This document shows, in pieces, positions 23,271 through 35,614 of a stretch of DNA of 64,000 bases. The stretch is from positions 103,281,582-103,345,581 of the forward strand of contig BSWB01000007.1 of the NCBI GenBank assembly GCA_033239125.1, given 5' to 3'. Position 1 is the first letter of the stretch; every line of letters begins with the position of its first letter. The translations under genes and the position numbers were made by a program. The notes under the pieces are model-generated. The model did not search any database, was not told the DNA's origin, and saw only the letters and a list, made by a program, of their open reading frames with translations. This stretch comes from Fagopyrum homotropicum. Taxonomy: Eukaryota; Streptophyta; Magnoliopsida; Caryophyllales; Polygonaceae.

Positions 23271-24466
23271 TGAAAACTCCACCTTGATTGAAATGGTTTA
23301 CAGGTGTTGATGATGGAAGACTTCACACAAATATAGCAGTTGGATATACTAACAATGTACTTGATTATATTTCTAGATATTTGGTTGGTTTGAATTCAGT
23401 GCAGGTTGTATATCTACATGTCAAGGGCCTTAAAGTTGGATTCAAGAACAAGTTCAAAAGGACGAGATCAAGGGCCTTGGAATCTAAGGTGCACGGAACA
23501 AGGATTCAAATATATTGAAGATCTTCGTTGAAGATTTTGTAACAAGAAGATCTCATCAACCAAAGATCTTGTCAACCGAAGGAAGATCTCAACCGAAGGA
23601 TAGAGAATCTTTTCTAAAAGATTTTCTAAACAATAAAACGGCAAAAATATCTTCTCTCTTGATTCAACAGAAAACGAGAAGATCAAGGAGTGAAAGACTC
23701 AACGTGTTCATAGGGGCTGAAGACTTGCAATGTCTACCTTACGATCTTCATGGAAAAGAAGATTGATCTTCAAACGGTCATCTCTACAACGGCTAGAAGA
23801 CCTTTCCATAGAAGATATAAATGAAGATGATGGTCGAAGAAGGAAGACACAAGCTTACACAGGAAAACATCTTTGCATCCTCAAGCAACCTAATCATCTT
23901 CATTCGTTGTTTTTCTTTCTCTCATTCATTTAAAAGCTTTATCACCTTAGAGAGAGAAAACACTAGAGCTCCATTGGAAGAACTAAATAGTGTTATACTA
24001 GAGTATGTTAATCTGCGAAGTAAGTAGGCTATTATAGCTAGGTTAAGAGTTGGAGCTAGATCGTAGCATTGGCTAGAATGAGAGAAGAAGGAGATTTCTT
24101 CTAGTTTGTATCTAGGACTCTTTGAAGCTGATAATAGATAGTTAGATCCTACGGATATACCCTGGGACGGAGAGTAGGCTATTTAGAGACGAACTTTGTA
24201 AACATATCCTCGTATCAATCTTTTCAATTCCGCACCAAATATACTTTACTGTGACTAACTTTGTTTTGCAGGAGCAAGAAGTCAAGGCCCTTGAAATAGA
24301 GTTTCAAAGCCCTTGAAATCAAACACTAGAAGCACAGATTGACATCAAGGCCCTTGAAAGGAGTTTCAAGGCCTTGAGATTTGGTTTGCAAAAAGTTCCC
24401 ATACTCTATTAAACCTTCCCTTCTAGAATATTATTTATCTTATTTATATCACCTACCGGTTTTTCA
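23271..24466 (+). repeat. copia-1 middle (3') LTR
   Basis: 1196 bp, TGAAAACTCC to GGTTTTTCA. It keeps the segment (about 24090-24230: GATCCTACGGATATACC, GGACGGAGAGTAGGC) missing from the 5' LTR. It is followed directly by another PBS and gag, not by host target sequence, so it serves as 3' LTR of the full unit and 5' LTR of the next. Confidence 0.9.
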
Positions 24467-26332
24467 ATTGGTATCAGAGCTAGACTCACATTTATTGATT
24501 TAACCATCGATGAGACTAATCATGAATCCTGTAGGTGATGTTGGATTTTCTCATGGAAGATCCTCATCCCGACCACCACTCTTTTCTGGCAACAACTTCG
24601 CTCATTGGAGAGCACTCATGCGTATGTTCATTATTGACCAGGATATGGAGCTTTGGAGCATTATTCAAAATGGACATAAAGTTCGAATGACAATGGTTGA
24701 AGGCGTCCAAGTCCTAAAGAAGGTATCAGACTTTACACAGGCTGACATGGACAGTGTGTCAAAGAATTACAATGCAACGAATCTACTTTACTGTAGATTA
24801 GATGCTAATGAATTCAACCGCATCTCATCATGCAAAAGTGCTAAAGAAATATGGGACAAGCTTGTTGTCACTTACGAAGGAACAAGTCAAGTCAGGGAAA
24901 CAAAGATTAGCATCTTTCTCAGACAATACGAGCTGTTCAAGATGAATCCAAATGAACCAGTCAAAGAAATGTCACTAGATTCACTGAGATCGTGAACAAT
25001 TTGGACTCACTTGGAAAGACCTTCACAAATGAAGAAAAAGTGAGAAAGGTTCTAAGAAGCTTACCTAGAGCCAAGTAGGGACCAAAGATGACTGCTATTG
25101 AAGAAGCTCAAAATCTCACTACTCTTCCTCTTGATGATCTACTTGGAAAACTCATCACACATGAAATGATTCTTGGTGAAGAAGATGGAGAACTCCCATC
25201 CAACTCCAAGAATTTGACATTAAAATCCAGAAGAGATGAGTTACCATCTGATGAAGAAGATAGTGATAATAATAATGAAGAAGATGCTCTTGCCATGATC
25301 TCCAAAGGTCTGACAAGAATTCTCAAGTTAAGGAAACAATCTGCAAACCGTGAATTTCCACGAGCATCAAAACCCCGAGATAAGTTTTCTAACTCTAATA
25401 AGAAAACGAAAGTACTGACTTGTTTTGAATGTGGTGAAACAGATCATTTGGTGAAGGATTGTCCACAAAAGAAGAGGACCAACTTCAAGAAGAATGATGG
25501 AAAGAAGAAAGCTATGGTTGCTTCATGGAGTGATTCAGAATCATCAAATGAATCAGAAGATGAAAAAGAACAAGCAAACTTGTGTCTTATGGCCGATCAT
25601 GAAGATGACTCAAATCTGTACATCGACCATATGGTAAGTACAATTTTGTCTCAACCTGAGATTGAACTTAAACAATTCCTTAAAGATATTATCTTAAGTG
25701 ATAAGGAACATAGAATAAGGATAAATTCTTTAAAAGAAAAGCTTCATGAACAAGATAAACAATTGAGTGAAATGTCTCTGGAGATTGAAAACTTAACACG
25801 GAAAAGGAAGATCTTGATAACAATATCAATGCCTTGGAATCAGAAAACCTGATTCTCAAGGACAACCTCTCTTCTCTACATCGAAACTATATCGATTTAG
25901 AGAAAGAGAAAGTTGATCTGACTTTAACGTGTCAAGACCAGAAGGCATCACTCATTAAATTTACCCGTTCAAAAGAGAAAGTTGATCTGACTTTAATAGA
26001 TAGTTAGATCCTACGGATATACCGTGGGACGGAGAGTAGGCTATTTAGAGCCGAACTTCGTAAACATATCCTCGTGTCAATCTTTTCAATTCCGCACCAT
26101 ATATACTTTACTGTGACTAACTTATTTTTGTAGGAGCAAGAAGTCAAAGCCCTTGAAATAGAGTTTCAAAGCCCTTGAAATCAAAGTTTCACTAGAAGAA
26201 CAGATTGACATCAAGGCCCTTGAAAGGAGTTTCAAGGCCTTGAGATTTGGTTTGCGAAAAGTTCCCATACTCTATTCAACCTCCCCTTCTAGAGTATTAT
26301 TTATTTTATTTATATCACCTACCGGTTCTTCA
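24467..26332 (+). repeat. copia-1 truncated unit A (PBS, gag, 3' part of LTR)
   Basis: 1866 bp: PBS at about 24469, gag (24522-25980), then a jump at TGACTTTAATAGATAG (about 25990) straight into the middle of an LTR, which runs to 26332. All of pol, the env-like ORF and the first part of the LTR are missing. The gag has a 1-nt deletion near 24971 and TAG in place of Trp near 25076. Confidence 0.88.
24522..25852 (+). pseudogene. copia gag copy in unit A
   Basis: Starts MNPVGDVGFSHGRSSSRPP; the Arg codon lost in the first copy is present. It is open to VKEM near 24970, where one T is missing relative to the first copy. The second part (MTAIEEAQNLTTLPLDDL) is open from 25088 and includes the knuckle CFECGETDHLVKDC. 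The frame then ends at the shared break after RKRKILITIS. Confidence 0.85.
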
Positions 26333-28197
26333 ATTGGTATCAGAGCTAGACTCACATGTATTGATTTAACCATCAGTGACACTAATCATGAATCCTGTAG
26401 GTGATGTTGGATTTGCTCATGGAAGATCCTCATCCCGACCACCACTCTTTTCTGGCAACAACTTCGCTCATTGGAGAGCACTCATGCGTATGTTCATTAT
26501 TGACCAGGATATAGAGCTTTGGAGCATTATTCAAAATGGACCTAAAGTTCCAATGACAATGGTTGAAGGCGTCCAAGTCCCAAAGAAGGTATCAGACTTC
26601 ACACAGGCTGACGTGGACAATGTGTCAAAGAATTACAAGGCAATGAATCTACTTTACTGTGGATTAGATGCTAATGAATTCAACCGCATCTCATCATGCA
26701 AAAGTGCTAAAGAAATATGGGACAAGCTTGTTGTCACTTACGAAGGAACAAGTCAAGTCAGGGAACAAAGATTAGCATCTTTCTCAGACAATACGAGTTG
26801 TTCAAGATGAATCCAAATGAACTAGTCAAAGAAATTTTCACTAGATTCACTGAGATTGTGAACAATTTGGACTCACTTGGAAAGACCTTCACAAATGAAG
26901 AAAAAGTGAGAAAGGTTCTAAGAAGCTTACCTAGAGCCAAGTGGGGATCAAATATGACTGCTATTGAAGAGGCTCAAAATCTCACTACTCTTCCTCTTGA
27001 TGATCTACTTGGAAAACTCATCACACATGAAATGGTTCTTGGTGAAGAAGATGGAGAACTCCCATCCAACTCCAAGAATTTGACATTAAAATCCAGAAGA
27101 GATGAGTTACCATCTGATGAAGAAGATAGTGGTAATAATAATGAAGAAGATGCTCTCGCCATGATCTCCAAAGGTTTGACAAGAATTCTCAAGTTAAGGA
27201 AATAATCTGCAAACCGTGAATTTCCACGAGCATCAAAACCCCGAGGTAAGTTTTCTAACTTTAATAAGAAAACGAAAGTACTGACTTGTTTTGAATGTGG
27301 TAAAACAGATCATTTGGTGAAGGATTGTCCACAAAAGAAGAGGACCAACTTCAAGAAGAATGATCGAAAGAAGAAAGCTATGGTTGCTTCATGGAGTGAT
27401 TCAGAATCAACAAATGAATCAGAAGATGAAAAAGAACAAGCAAACTTGTGTCTTATGGCCGATCATGAAGATGACTCAAATCTGTATATCGACCATATGG
27501 TAAGTACAATTTTGTCTCATCCTGAGATTGACCTTAAACAATTCCTTAAAGATATTATCTTAAGTGATAAGGCACATAGAATAAGGATATATTCTTTAAA
27601 AGAAAAGCTTCATGAACAAGATAAACAATTAAGTGAAATGTCTCTGGAGATTGAAAACTTAACACGGAAAAGGAAGATCTTGATAACAATATCAAGGCCT
27701 TGGAATAAGAAAACCTGATTCTCAAGGACAACCTCTCTTCTCTACATCGAAACTATATCGATTTAGAGAAAGAGAAAGTTGATCTGACTTTAACGTGTCA
27801 AGACCAAAAGGCATCACTCATTAAATTTACTTGTTCAAAAGAGAAAGTTGATCTGACTTTAATAGATAGTTAGATCCTACGGATATACCGTGGGACGGAG
27901 AGTAGGCTATTTAGAGCCGAACTTCGTAAACATATCCTCGTGTCAATCTTTTCAATTCCGCACCATATATACTTTACCGTGACTAACTTTGTTTTGCAGG
28001 AACAAGAAGTCAAGGACTTTGAAATAGAGTTTCAAAGCCCTTGAAATCAAAGTTTCACTAGAAGCACAGATTGACATCAAGGCCCTTGAAAGGAGTTTCA
28101 AGGCCTTGAGATTTGGTTTGCGAAAAGTTCCCATACTCTATTCAACCCCCCTTCTAGAGTATTATTTATCTTATTTATATCACCTACTAGTTCTTCA
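26333..28197 (+). repeat. copia-1 truncated unit B (PBS, gag, 3' part of LTR)
   Basis: 1865 bp with the same structure and the same internal junction (about 27855) as unit A, so A and B are copies of one rearranged unit. Unit B ends at the outer TSD (28198-28202). Point differences and separate frameshifts show time since duplication. Confidence 0.88.
26388..27718 (+). pseudogene. copia gag copy in unit B
   Basis: Starts MNPVGDVGFAHGRSSSRPP. A 1-nt deletion near 26764 (GGGAACAAAG against GGGAAACAAAG) shifts the frame, and CAA to TAA at about 27203 adds a stop. The zinc knuckle has an extra change (CFECGKTDHLVKDC, Glu to Lys). Confidence 0.85.
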
Positions 28198-29238
28198 GCT
28201 GCAGTATAGAAAGGATCAAAGGATAAGAATTACTCTCAAATACACAATGCCCAAACCCAAGAGAATCAAATATAAGCCAAAACGGTTAAGGTTGTGACAC
28301 TCGAAACCGAAATCGAGGATGTTGAGTCTCACTACTACCTTGAAAAGGTAAGCCAAGACTAGGTTAAAGCAAATCTTTAACTTTGGATCAAAGCAAAAGC
28401 AAAGGACGTACGACTGAGGAAACCACGGTCGGATCTTGAAGAACCACGGCCGTGGAACTCAAGAACAGGCCGTGGAAAAGCTCGACGACGAGGTTTCTCG
28501 CAACTCTCACGGTCCAATCTGTTTTGGTTCAATCTATCATCATCTATGCCACAACTATCAACCCTTCACCTTAGAATCGCTTAAGGGTTTTAGCCAACAA
28601 TCATAGTCATCAAATCAACAATCAAATTAAGAAGAGAAAAAGGGTAAAACTTCAAAAACTCAATAGTATCCGAACAATCAATCTCAAAATAAACCAAAGT
28701 GTGTTTGTGTTCCAATGAAAGTAGAATCGAAGAACAAAAAACCTCACAAAAATCTCTAGGAACAATGAAGAACGGGATGTCAATCCGTCTTCAAAAGGAA
28801 TCCTAAGATCTTCTCCAAGTACGTAATCTCGAAATGCGTCCTTCTTCGAATCTTCCCTATACGCAATAAAATCTTCCGCGAATCTCCTAAGCAATGCTCT
28901 CGAAATCCCTAGATGCAAGCCGTCCTCCAGTCTCCCTTTCTCGGGTCTGTCTCGGGGTTGTTACCGTCCCAAGTCTGCCTCTCTAAGTATCCTTTTGGAG
29001 ATTTTGGCTCCCTCAAGTCTCCAGTCTGTCTCGCTTCAAGTCTTAATCCTTAAATTGTCATTTCGCTCCATAATTCACCAAATTACCTACAAATGCAATA
29101 AAACTCTGTGTAGATCTTTATTCTCGCAAATTAGGTGAATATACTCATAATTGCTATGAATGTATGTCTATGCATGCAAAATAAAGGAAAAATATACATA
29201 AATACATGCCTATAAATAGGTCATAATTCATGGCATCA
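28198..29238 (-). repeat. 5' LTR of the non-autonomous Athila-like element, distal part
   Basis: Begins with the second TSD copy GCTGC, then AGTATAGAAAGGATC, and matches 10483-11515. It has CCACGGCCGTGG at 28444-28455. It ends CATCA at 29238, just before the ATACTCCATACTTG tract, and is the shared LTR between two interior pieces. Confidence 0.82.
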
Positions 29239-30441
29239 AAATACTCCATACTTGCCTCTTGCTTGTCCCCAAGCAAGGTTCAAACTTAAGATACAAGATG
29301 ATATGGATTATGAATATGCAAAAACAAAGAAAAACCACAATATTTTTGGTTTGTGCCTCTATTCATAGATCACCCTCAAAGAGTTGCTTCATAGCTAATA
29401 ACAATCATCATATGGTCAAAAGGAATTACAGCATGGAAAGGATAATCACACTTTGCAAAAAAATCATAACATGCATCATAACTTGCAATAAATCAAAATC
29501 AATAATGAGGAATCCAATTTAGACCACAAAGCCAAACAACAATCCAAAGATCTTAAGGACTTTCAAGCAAAGATCAAGAAACGTGAATAGGTGGGATGCA
29601 TATAGGGTAATATGGTGCAAAATTCCGAGAAAAAGGAACAACAAAACACAAATTTTTCTTTAACAACTTGAATCAATTACCATTGAGAGCTTTTCTCTCC
29701 CTTTTCAGCACAAAATTCTTTTTTGACTTTACTTTTTGGAAGTATGGACAGCGGTGGACAAAAACCGAAGACTAGGAGATCGACAATTCTCAATTTCGAG
29801 ATGCCTCAAACCCTTGATGCACATACTATAATCCGTTAGGAATATCGCTCAATCCGACTTTGGCTAGACACAAACACCTGGCTATGTGAATGGTGCCGAG
29901 TTACTCATCATCGTGATTGACTTCCCCAAACCTATTTTCCTATACTTTAAATGCACAAATTTTCTTTCGTGGCCCTCCCACATCAAACATGCCCAAAACC
30001 AACTCTTCCTAATTCCCGGATAGGTAAAGGAGGCAAACATTTTCATTGAGGGGCTAGATGAACAAAGAAGAAGCAAGAAAAATCAAGGCGCCTTAATCAT
30101 ATCAATAAGAAGTGTAAGAACTTATCATGCGATTACAACCTTCAATACTCAACATGATTTAGAATGAAAACAAATTATCAAACTTGTATGAAATTCTAAC
30201 AAAGAATTCAAATCCCACATATGTCATAAATCAATTCAAGCATATCAAAATCATCATAGCTATTTCACAAAACAATATTTATCATAGAGATCATATCCAT
30301 CCTAGAAGCACAACAAAATTTTAAAAATCTTCAAAATTTTCAAAATCAAAAATAAAGGGAAAATCTATGTCTATGCATGCAAAATAAAGGGAAAATCTAC
30401 ATAAATACATGCCTAAAAATAGGTCATAATTCATTTCATCA
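29239..30441 (-). repeat. Second interior fragment and LTR remnant of the Athila-like array
   Basis: 29239-30352 match 11516-12640, the 3' non-coding part of the interior. At about 30353 the sequence jumps into the terminal ~85 bp of the LTR (TCTATGCATGCAAAATAAAG ... TTCATTTCATCA), ending at 30441 next to TSD GGAAT. A second unit was thus reduced by deletion to LTR end plus 3' interior. There is no gene. Confidence 0.78.
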
Positions 30442-31284
30442 GGAATAAAGCTTTTGTAAACTAAGAGGAAGAAAAACTTCTTAGAAGTAATGAAGATGTT
30501 TTGGATCGCTTGAAAACTTTAGATATTTCCGTGTAAGCTTGTTTTTTTCTTCTTCAATCGACATCTTCATTTATAGTCTTCAATGGAGAAGTCTTCTAAC
30601 CGTTGAGAAGATGACCGTTGTGGATGTTTCTTCTTCTCTGCGAAAAACGCTTCTTGGTTGAGATGAGATAGCCGTTGTAGATTTTCCTTATCTTCATCAT
30701 CTCTTTAACACATGTTGATTCTTCTTCTCCGTAATATTCTCTTGAATCATGCTATTGTAGATCTTTGTCGTTCAATCTCCAAAATCTTCTTGTTTGTTGA
30801 GAATCTTCGGTTGAGATTTTCGAGATCTTTTTAGATTTGTTGAGAGAAGAAATCTTGCGTCTAGTTGAGGATCTTTGCAAGATCCGTTTCGTTGGGTCAA
30901 GTCTTTTTGGTTGAGATCTTCTAGTTGGCCGAATCTCCTTGGAAGATCTTATCTCGATCCTTGGTAGATTTTTTTGTTTGAGATTTGAATTCTTTCCAGC
31001 CGTCTTTGAATCTTGTTTCAAGGCTTCGGCTTTGATCCCTTGAAATGGATTTCAAGGCCTCCTTTGAAAAGCTTTCCAATCTCTGCGCTTGTCTTTTGTA
31101 TCCATTTTCAAGGCCTCCATTCATCCCTTGAAATGCTTTCCAAGGATTGCATACATTTGACAAACACAAAAAGAAACCAAGCAATCTAGAAATTAAATCG
31201 ATATTTGTTAGTATAAAATCCACTCATTTGTATTAAGTCTTCCATCATCACATAATCAAATATATAATCGAGGTAGAGTCTTCA
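30442..31284 (-). mobile_element. copia-2 3' LTR, right part
   Basis: Starts with the second GGAAT copy and continues the LTR broken at 10108. The plus-strand end GTAGAGTCTTCA (31284) is the complement of the LTR start. Palindrome half-sites lie at about 31018-31145. It is followed by CCCCTTGATGG, the complement of a polypurine tract like that of copia-1. Confidence 0.85.
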
Positions 31285-31526
31285 ATCTTCCCCTTGATGG
31301 AATACAACACAAATATCGTACCTGCATTTTAGAGTTAGCGATACATATGTAATAATTTCAAAACTTAAATGCAGAATGCAGAAATATCCAAATTTTGGAT
31401 CACCACAATTTCTCCCCCTTTGTCTTTCAACAAGAGAGAAAAACAATTAAAGAACGGGAGTTTAAAGCAATTAAAAACCCATAAAAAGTATTTCCAAAAA
31501 CCACAAAATTTTAAAACGGTAGTCTC
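31285..31526 (-). mobile_element. copia-2 interior, 3' non-coding end
   Basis: Reverse complement of the spacer between the env-like ORF and 3' LTR in copia-1 (polypurine tracts at about 31287 and 31409). It ends with GTCTC (31522-31526), the target duplicated by the solo LTR. Confidence 0.82.
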
Positions 31527-34510
31527 TGAAACGCCCCAATTTTTGGGCGCGTTTGCGTTAATTATCTTTCCGGATACTATCGATATCCTTATACCTTAAG
31601 TATTTTTTTTTTACGAGTATGTATACCGATATATTTTATTACCGCAATTAAATATTACATAATCTCGTAAGTAATTCGCGAAAATGGTTTTTGTATTTCA
31701 AAGTATATTTTTGCAAGTTTATTTATATACTCGATCTACATATATTTCCCATATATGTAATTTTGGAAAAGTTCGGAAAAATTCTCGTATCAGATAATCT
31801 CGTTCCGAATTCTTTACCGAGTCTATTCTATAACTCTTTTTCATTTTCTATTAATTTATTTATTTTATTTTTTTTTTTTTCTCTCCATCCTTTTCCCCTT
31901 TTCTTACCCTAATGAGGCTGAAATTCTGAATGACTCGCTGCTGCTTCCACCTCTGCACTGCATCCCCCTCTGTGAACGCTACACTCGAGTATCCGACCCC
32001 TGATTCACCTCGACTCCTCGGCAACCCCTAACCCTGCACCTTCACCTTGCTTGCAACTGGTCGCCGACCCTTCGATTCCACACTACCTCTCACTCAACCT
32101 GTTTCACCACATCAACCCTCTGGGCCTCTACAGCCTCTCGAACCTCCTCCCTCAAGCTCTCTCTCCCTCTGCACTCTCTTTCTACAAGTCAGTGCCGCCT
32201 GTTGGAGCAACCGCCACCGGAGGACCCCTCCACTGCTCCGCCTAGCCGCCTGGTTCTCCATCTCCCTTTTGCAAGCCCAACAGCCACCACCTCCATGCCT
32301 CTTTTCTGGAAAACTAAAATGGAAGCAAGGCCGCTGGACTGGAGCGACACCCACCGTCGCCGCCCTCTCTTGCCGGATCTCGCCACCGCTGGAGTGCCCC
32401 TGGCTGCCGCCGCCATTGCTCTCCTTCTCCATGTCTTCTCTGCCCTCCTCTGCGCAACCCCTTGCTCCAGTGAGCTTCGCCGGGCTGAGAGAGGCGTCGA
32501 ATCCTACTGTCTTCGTCGCCGGAGATCAGGACCGTCCTCGCCACCAGCGCCCCTGCCCTGTCGAAGGCCGCCTATGCCGCCTCCCTTGTAAACCTTCTCT
32601 CCTTCTGCACTTGTTCAAAGGATGAAGAAGACCTTTCACATTAATTCAGATCGGGCCCCTCTGTTTTGGTATAATTGCATATTGTGACCCACTTTTGATT
32701 ATTACAAATTTGTCTCCAGTTTTTGGTTTATTGCAAATATACCCCTACAGAATTAATTGTTGGAATATGGCCTAGTTTCTTGAATATGTATTTCACAATT
32801 TTGACCAAAAGTTATTTTCGGAAATGGCTTAAGTTCTTGAGTCCGTATTTGTGGCCCGGAAAGTTGATTGAGGTTTTGACCCATGTTATAAAAATTGTAT
32901 AGTTTGCCCCGAAAATATAACTACGGTTTTTAACCTTGGATTTAATTATGGGGATATTCTAATCTTTATGTATACTACATATTAGGCCTTGTTGATTTAA
33001 TTTCGTGTTATGACCCCAAAGATTTAATTGCGGCTTTTGACGAAATTTTCTTATTGGATAATTTCCCGAAAAAGGGTTTAACGAGTTTTAACATTGGCTT
33101 TGAAAATCCAGTCTTCCTTAGTCTTATACATATTATATATTCCGTTCCAATTTAGCAAATGAGCTAAATTTGATTAGTTTTGTTTTAGGTTCGGGAGCGC
33201 CCCCATAGAAGACCCAACGAATCCATACTTAACATATGTTAATCGTTTTCCGCCTTTGACCTCGTGTGAGTACCTCTTCCTCGATCTAGTTATGTTTAGT
33301 GGTAGAATCATGCTTGGTTGGATCTAGCATAACTTAGGGCAAATGCCAAGTAGTGGCTTGGAACTTTAGGTGAGGGTTTGAGGATGATTTGAATGTTCTA
33401 AGGACTTAAGGTGTGTATGTTATCATGTGAGCTTTGTTGAGGTCGTGAGTATGTGTTGTTGAGATTGTGGAGTTAGGATGGAAGTATTCTAGCATGTGGT
33501 ATTTGTTGAGATCTCGTGAGTCTATGAGGGCTAAGAGAGTATCCTAGTTTAAGGGAGTGTATGACCTAATAAGAGTATATAGTACTAGAAGTCTACGGAC
33601 TTCTAGCTTGTGTGAGTAGTTGTTGATTATCGTGTCATGTCTTGAACAGGCTTTGGTTATATTCTTTCGGAGAGTGTTATCGGTTTCGGTTAGCTTTGAG
33701 ACGAGGTAAGTCCTCGGACTTACTTAGCCGCTTTTATGCCTTATTTGGATATATATGGTGGTGTGTGTTTACCGCTTTTAAGCATGAAAATGGATTAGGA
33801 TTTACTTGACCTTATTTATTGGCCCATCGTTACTACTATTATTATTATCGGGCGGTGACATCACCGCTCAGTTTCCCGAGGGAGACTGGGGGGATCTCTG
33901 CGACCAGGCCATACACGGTATACGGGCGGACTTCTTCATCACTCCCTTAGGGTATACGGGTTGGGCGCCACCACACTCCTGTTGGTTACACGGGGACAGA
34001 GGCGAGAGTTATAAGACTCTCATGTCACACTTGAACGAATGAATTAGATATGGAATAACCTAAAAAGATAATAAGTAATGGATGTGTATGTTTATAATCA
34101 TGTTGTGTGTTTGTGTTCCTATGTGTGTTTGTGCCATATTATTCTTATAATGCCTAGAATGTGAGCTAACGGTTTCATACCGATTGTTGTAGTTGATGTG
34201 CAAGATAGGATGTGGCCGAGTGATCCGGAGGAGTGGGCAGCCGGGGTTCCGTACATCTTAGGTTGTTTTGGGTTTTGGAGTCCTTGTGTTGTTATTGTAT
34301 ATTATGTTGATGTTGTTGTAAGGACGGCTGAAGTCTTTCCTTTCTTTTATTTTCGGGTTTCATAACATTGCATAAAAATGTATTTTGGTTTTGGCCTTTA
34401 TTTGTGCCTTGTTGCAAGATCCGGTGAAATTGTTGTCAGGCTAAGGGTCGGGACCCATTGTGAGGTCTCCGGCCGTAGCATTCCGAGTCCCGCGGATTCG
34501 GGGTGTTACA
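31527..34510. mobile_element. Solo LTR of a long-LTR gypsy element
   Basis: 2984 bp, ending TGAAACGCCCC and GGGGTGTTACA, flanked by TSD GTCTC (31522-31526 and 34511-34515). It has no PBS, polypurine tract or coding domain, so it is a single LTR left by LTR-LTR recombination. It shares with the LTRs at 36429, 42901 and 58833 the hairpin at 33706-33723, the CTAACGGTTTCATACCG block (about 34167) and the tail ATTGTGAGGTC...GGATTCGGGGTGTTACA. A C-rich 0.7-kb stretch (31900-32640) has overlapping frames on both strands; I do not call it a gene. Confidence 0.85.
33585..33723. other. Paired LTR hairpins in the solo LTR
   Basis: First hairpin: CTAGAAGTC, 4-nt loop, GACTTCTAG (33585-33606). Second: GTAAGTCC, 2 nt, GGACTTAC (33706-33723). 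The same pair with about the same spacing is in both LTRs of the element at 36429. The second alone is in the LTR at 58833. Confidence 0.8.
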
Positions 34511-34515
34511 GTCTC

Positions 34516-35614
34516 TCAAACATACATCAAGGCCTTGAAATGAAAACCAAGGGGTTTAGAATCAATGTCAAGGCCTTGATTTCCATATCAGGGCGGGGAT
34601 GCTCTACTCATGGTAACATCTGGGATTCAGACGTCCTTTCCTATGGAGTTTGTCCAAACACTTCTTCCTCCATCGAGCTTGAGCATTTTTTAGGTCAAAG
34701 TTTCTGAAGGACTCGTCCATTTGCCGTTGATCACTTGCGTTCTTGTATTTCTTTACAATACCAAACTCTTCAATCTGAAGTATATCTGGATCCTTTGGAG
34801 CTGGTTGGCAAATAGGGCAATCTTTCACAATTTTGTAACACTGATGCATAACCTCTTCAACCTGCTTTGTAGTCGCTTTGGCATCATCCTTAGTTCATGG
34901 CTTGATATTGCTCGCACATGTTAGAGATAGAGCATTCACATGAAACATCTGATTGATATTCTGGTTCAAGATACCTAGCAGATCCTGTGACTCATCCAAT
35001 CTATCAGTTATCTCGGATCGGAATTTCAACAACTCATGTCTCATTGAACCAGACCAATCTCCACTACTTCAAGTCTCTCTACTATGGAAAATGTCCAAGC
35101 TGGTTTTTCTTTCAGAACCCATTAACCAGACTGTGTTTTCTTAATACCTATGCTGTCAAAGAAGTATTCATCCAGTTATCCATCAATATAGCATTTTTCC
35201 TCATCAACTAGGTTAACATAGAAATAACGAAATATTTTTTGGGAGCAAGTTAGCGTAGGGAAGAGGGGTATTGCTAGGGAAGTTTATCATGTGGAGCATG
35301 TGATTTAGAATAATTCCAGGGAGGTCAACATCTAGCCCATTTAGCACATGATACAGAAAGAAAAACAGGTAGATGAGAAGCATGTCCACCAAATCACAAA
35401 TGCAAAGCTCTTTGTCTTTAAATCCTTCGAGCCATTTGCCAACAGCAGTATGGCTACTAAACCAGGTAGATGGGAAGCCTGTCCTTGTGCAGATATCAAC
35501 ATCGTCCATGAGAGATGAAGAGTCTGAGTCAGAATCAAAGGAGAGGTGAACAACCCTTTGACGTTTGGGGGCAAACCCTGACGCCTCATCTGTGGAAGAT
35601 CTCTTTGTAGCCAT
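34516..35614 (-). pseudogene. copia-2 extra 3' ORF (env-like), decayed
   Basis: The minus strand from 35614 starts MATKRSSTDEASGFAPKRQR, then CTRTGFPSTWF, and later YHVLNGLDVDLPGIIL and TPLPYANLLP, parallel to copia-1. A deletion removes much of the central region. The tail at 34849-34604 has KDPDILQIEEFGIVKKYKN. It is broken by frameshifts. Having the same ORF in two independent insertions shows it belongs to the family and is not a chance capture. Confidence 0.68.

Larger units (their letters stand above)
14911..28197 (+). mobile_element. copia-1 complex: SIRE-like copia element with two extra gag-LTR units
   Basis: A 13.3-kb block with LTR termini TGAAAACTCC (14911) and TTCTTCA (28197) is flanked by TSD GCTGC (14906-14910 and 28198-28202). 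The order is LTR, PBS, gag, pol (protease, integrase, RT, RNase H), an extra env-like ORF, polypurine tract, LTR, then two units of 1866 and 1865 bp. Each unit has PBS, gag and the 3' part of an LTR, and no pol. The target is the LTR of the Athila-like array, which reads continuously once the block and one TSD copy are removed. The protease-integrase-RT order is that of Ty1/copia; the extra 3' ORF resembles SIRE/Maximus-type elements. Many stops and frameshifts show it is inactive. Confidence 0.88.
10109..30441 (-). mobile_element. Non-autonomous Athila-like gypsy array (minus strand), interrupted by copia-1
   Basis: Read on the minus strand the order is: LTR remnant (30441-30353), 3' part of an interior (30352-29239), full LTR (29238-28203 plus 14910-14539), PBS, interior with two short ORFs (14538-11516), and 3' LTR (11515-10109). 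The two full LTRs are about 1407 and 1408 bp. The PBS is of the TGGCGCCGTTGCC type, as in the plus-strand Athila-like element at 47134. No protease, reverse transcriptase, RNase H or integrase is recognisable. The shared middle LTR with two interiors suggests tandem units formed by unequal recombination before or after insertion. TSD GGAAT bounds the whole array. Confidence 0.8.

Noticed and set aside
31900..32640. C-rich stretch in the solo LTR with overlapping frames on both strands (up to 192 codons)
   Set aside because: Low-complexity Pro/Ser/Leu translations on both strands are typical of biased base composition; it lies inside an LTR bounded by a TSD and shows no domain. Gene capture was considered but nothing supports it.
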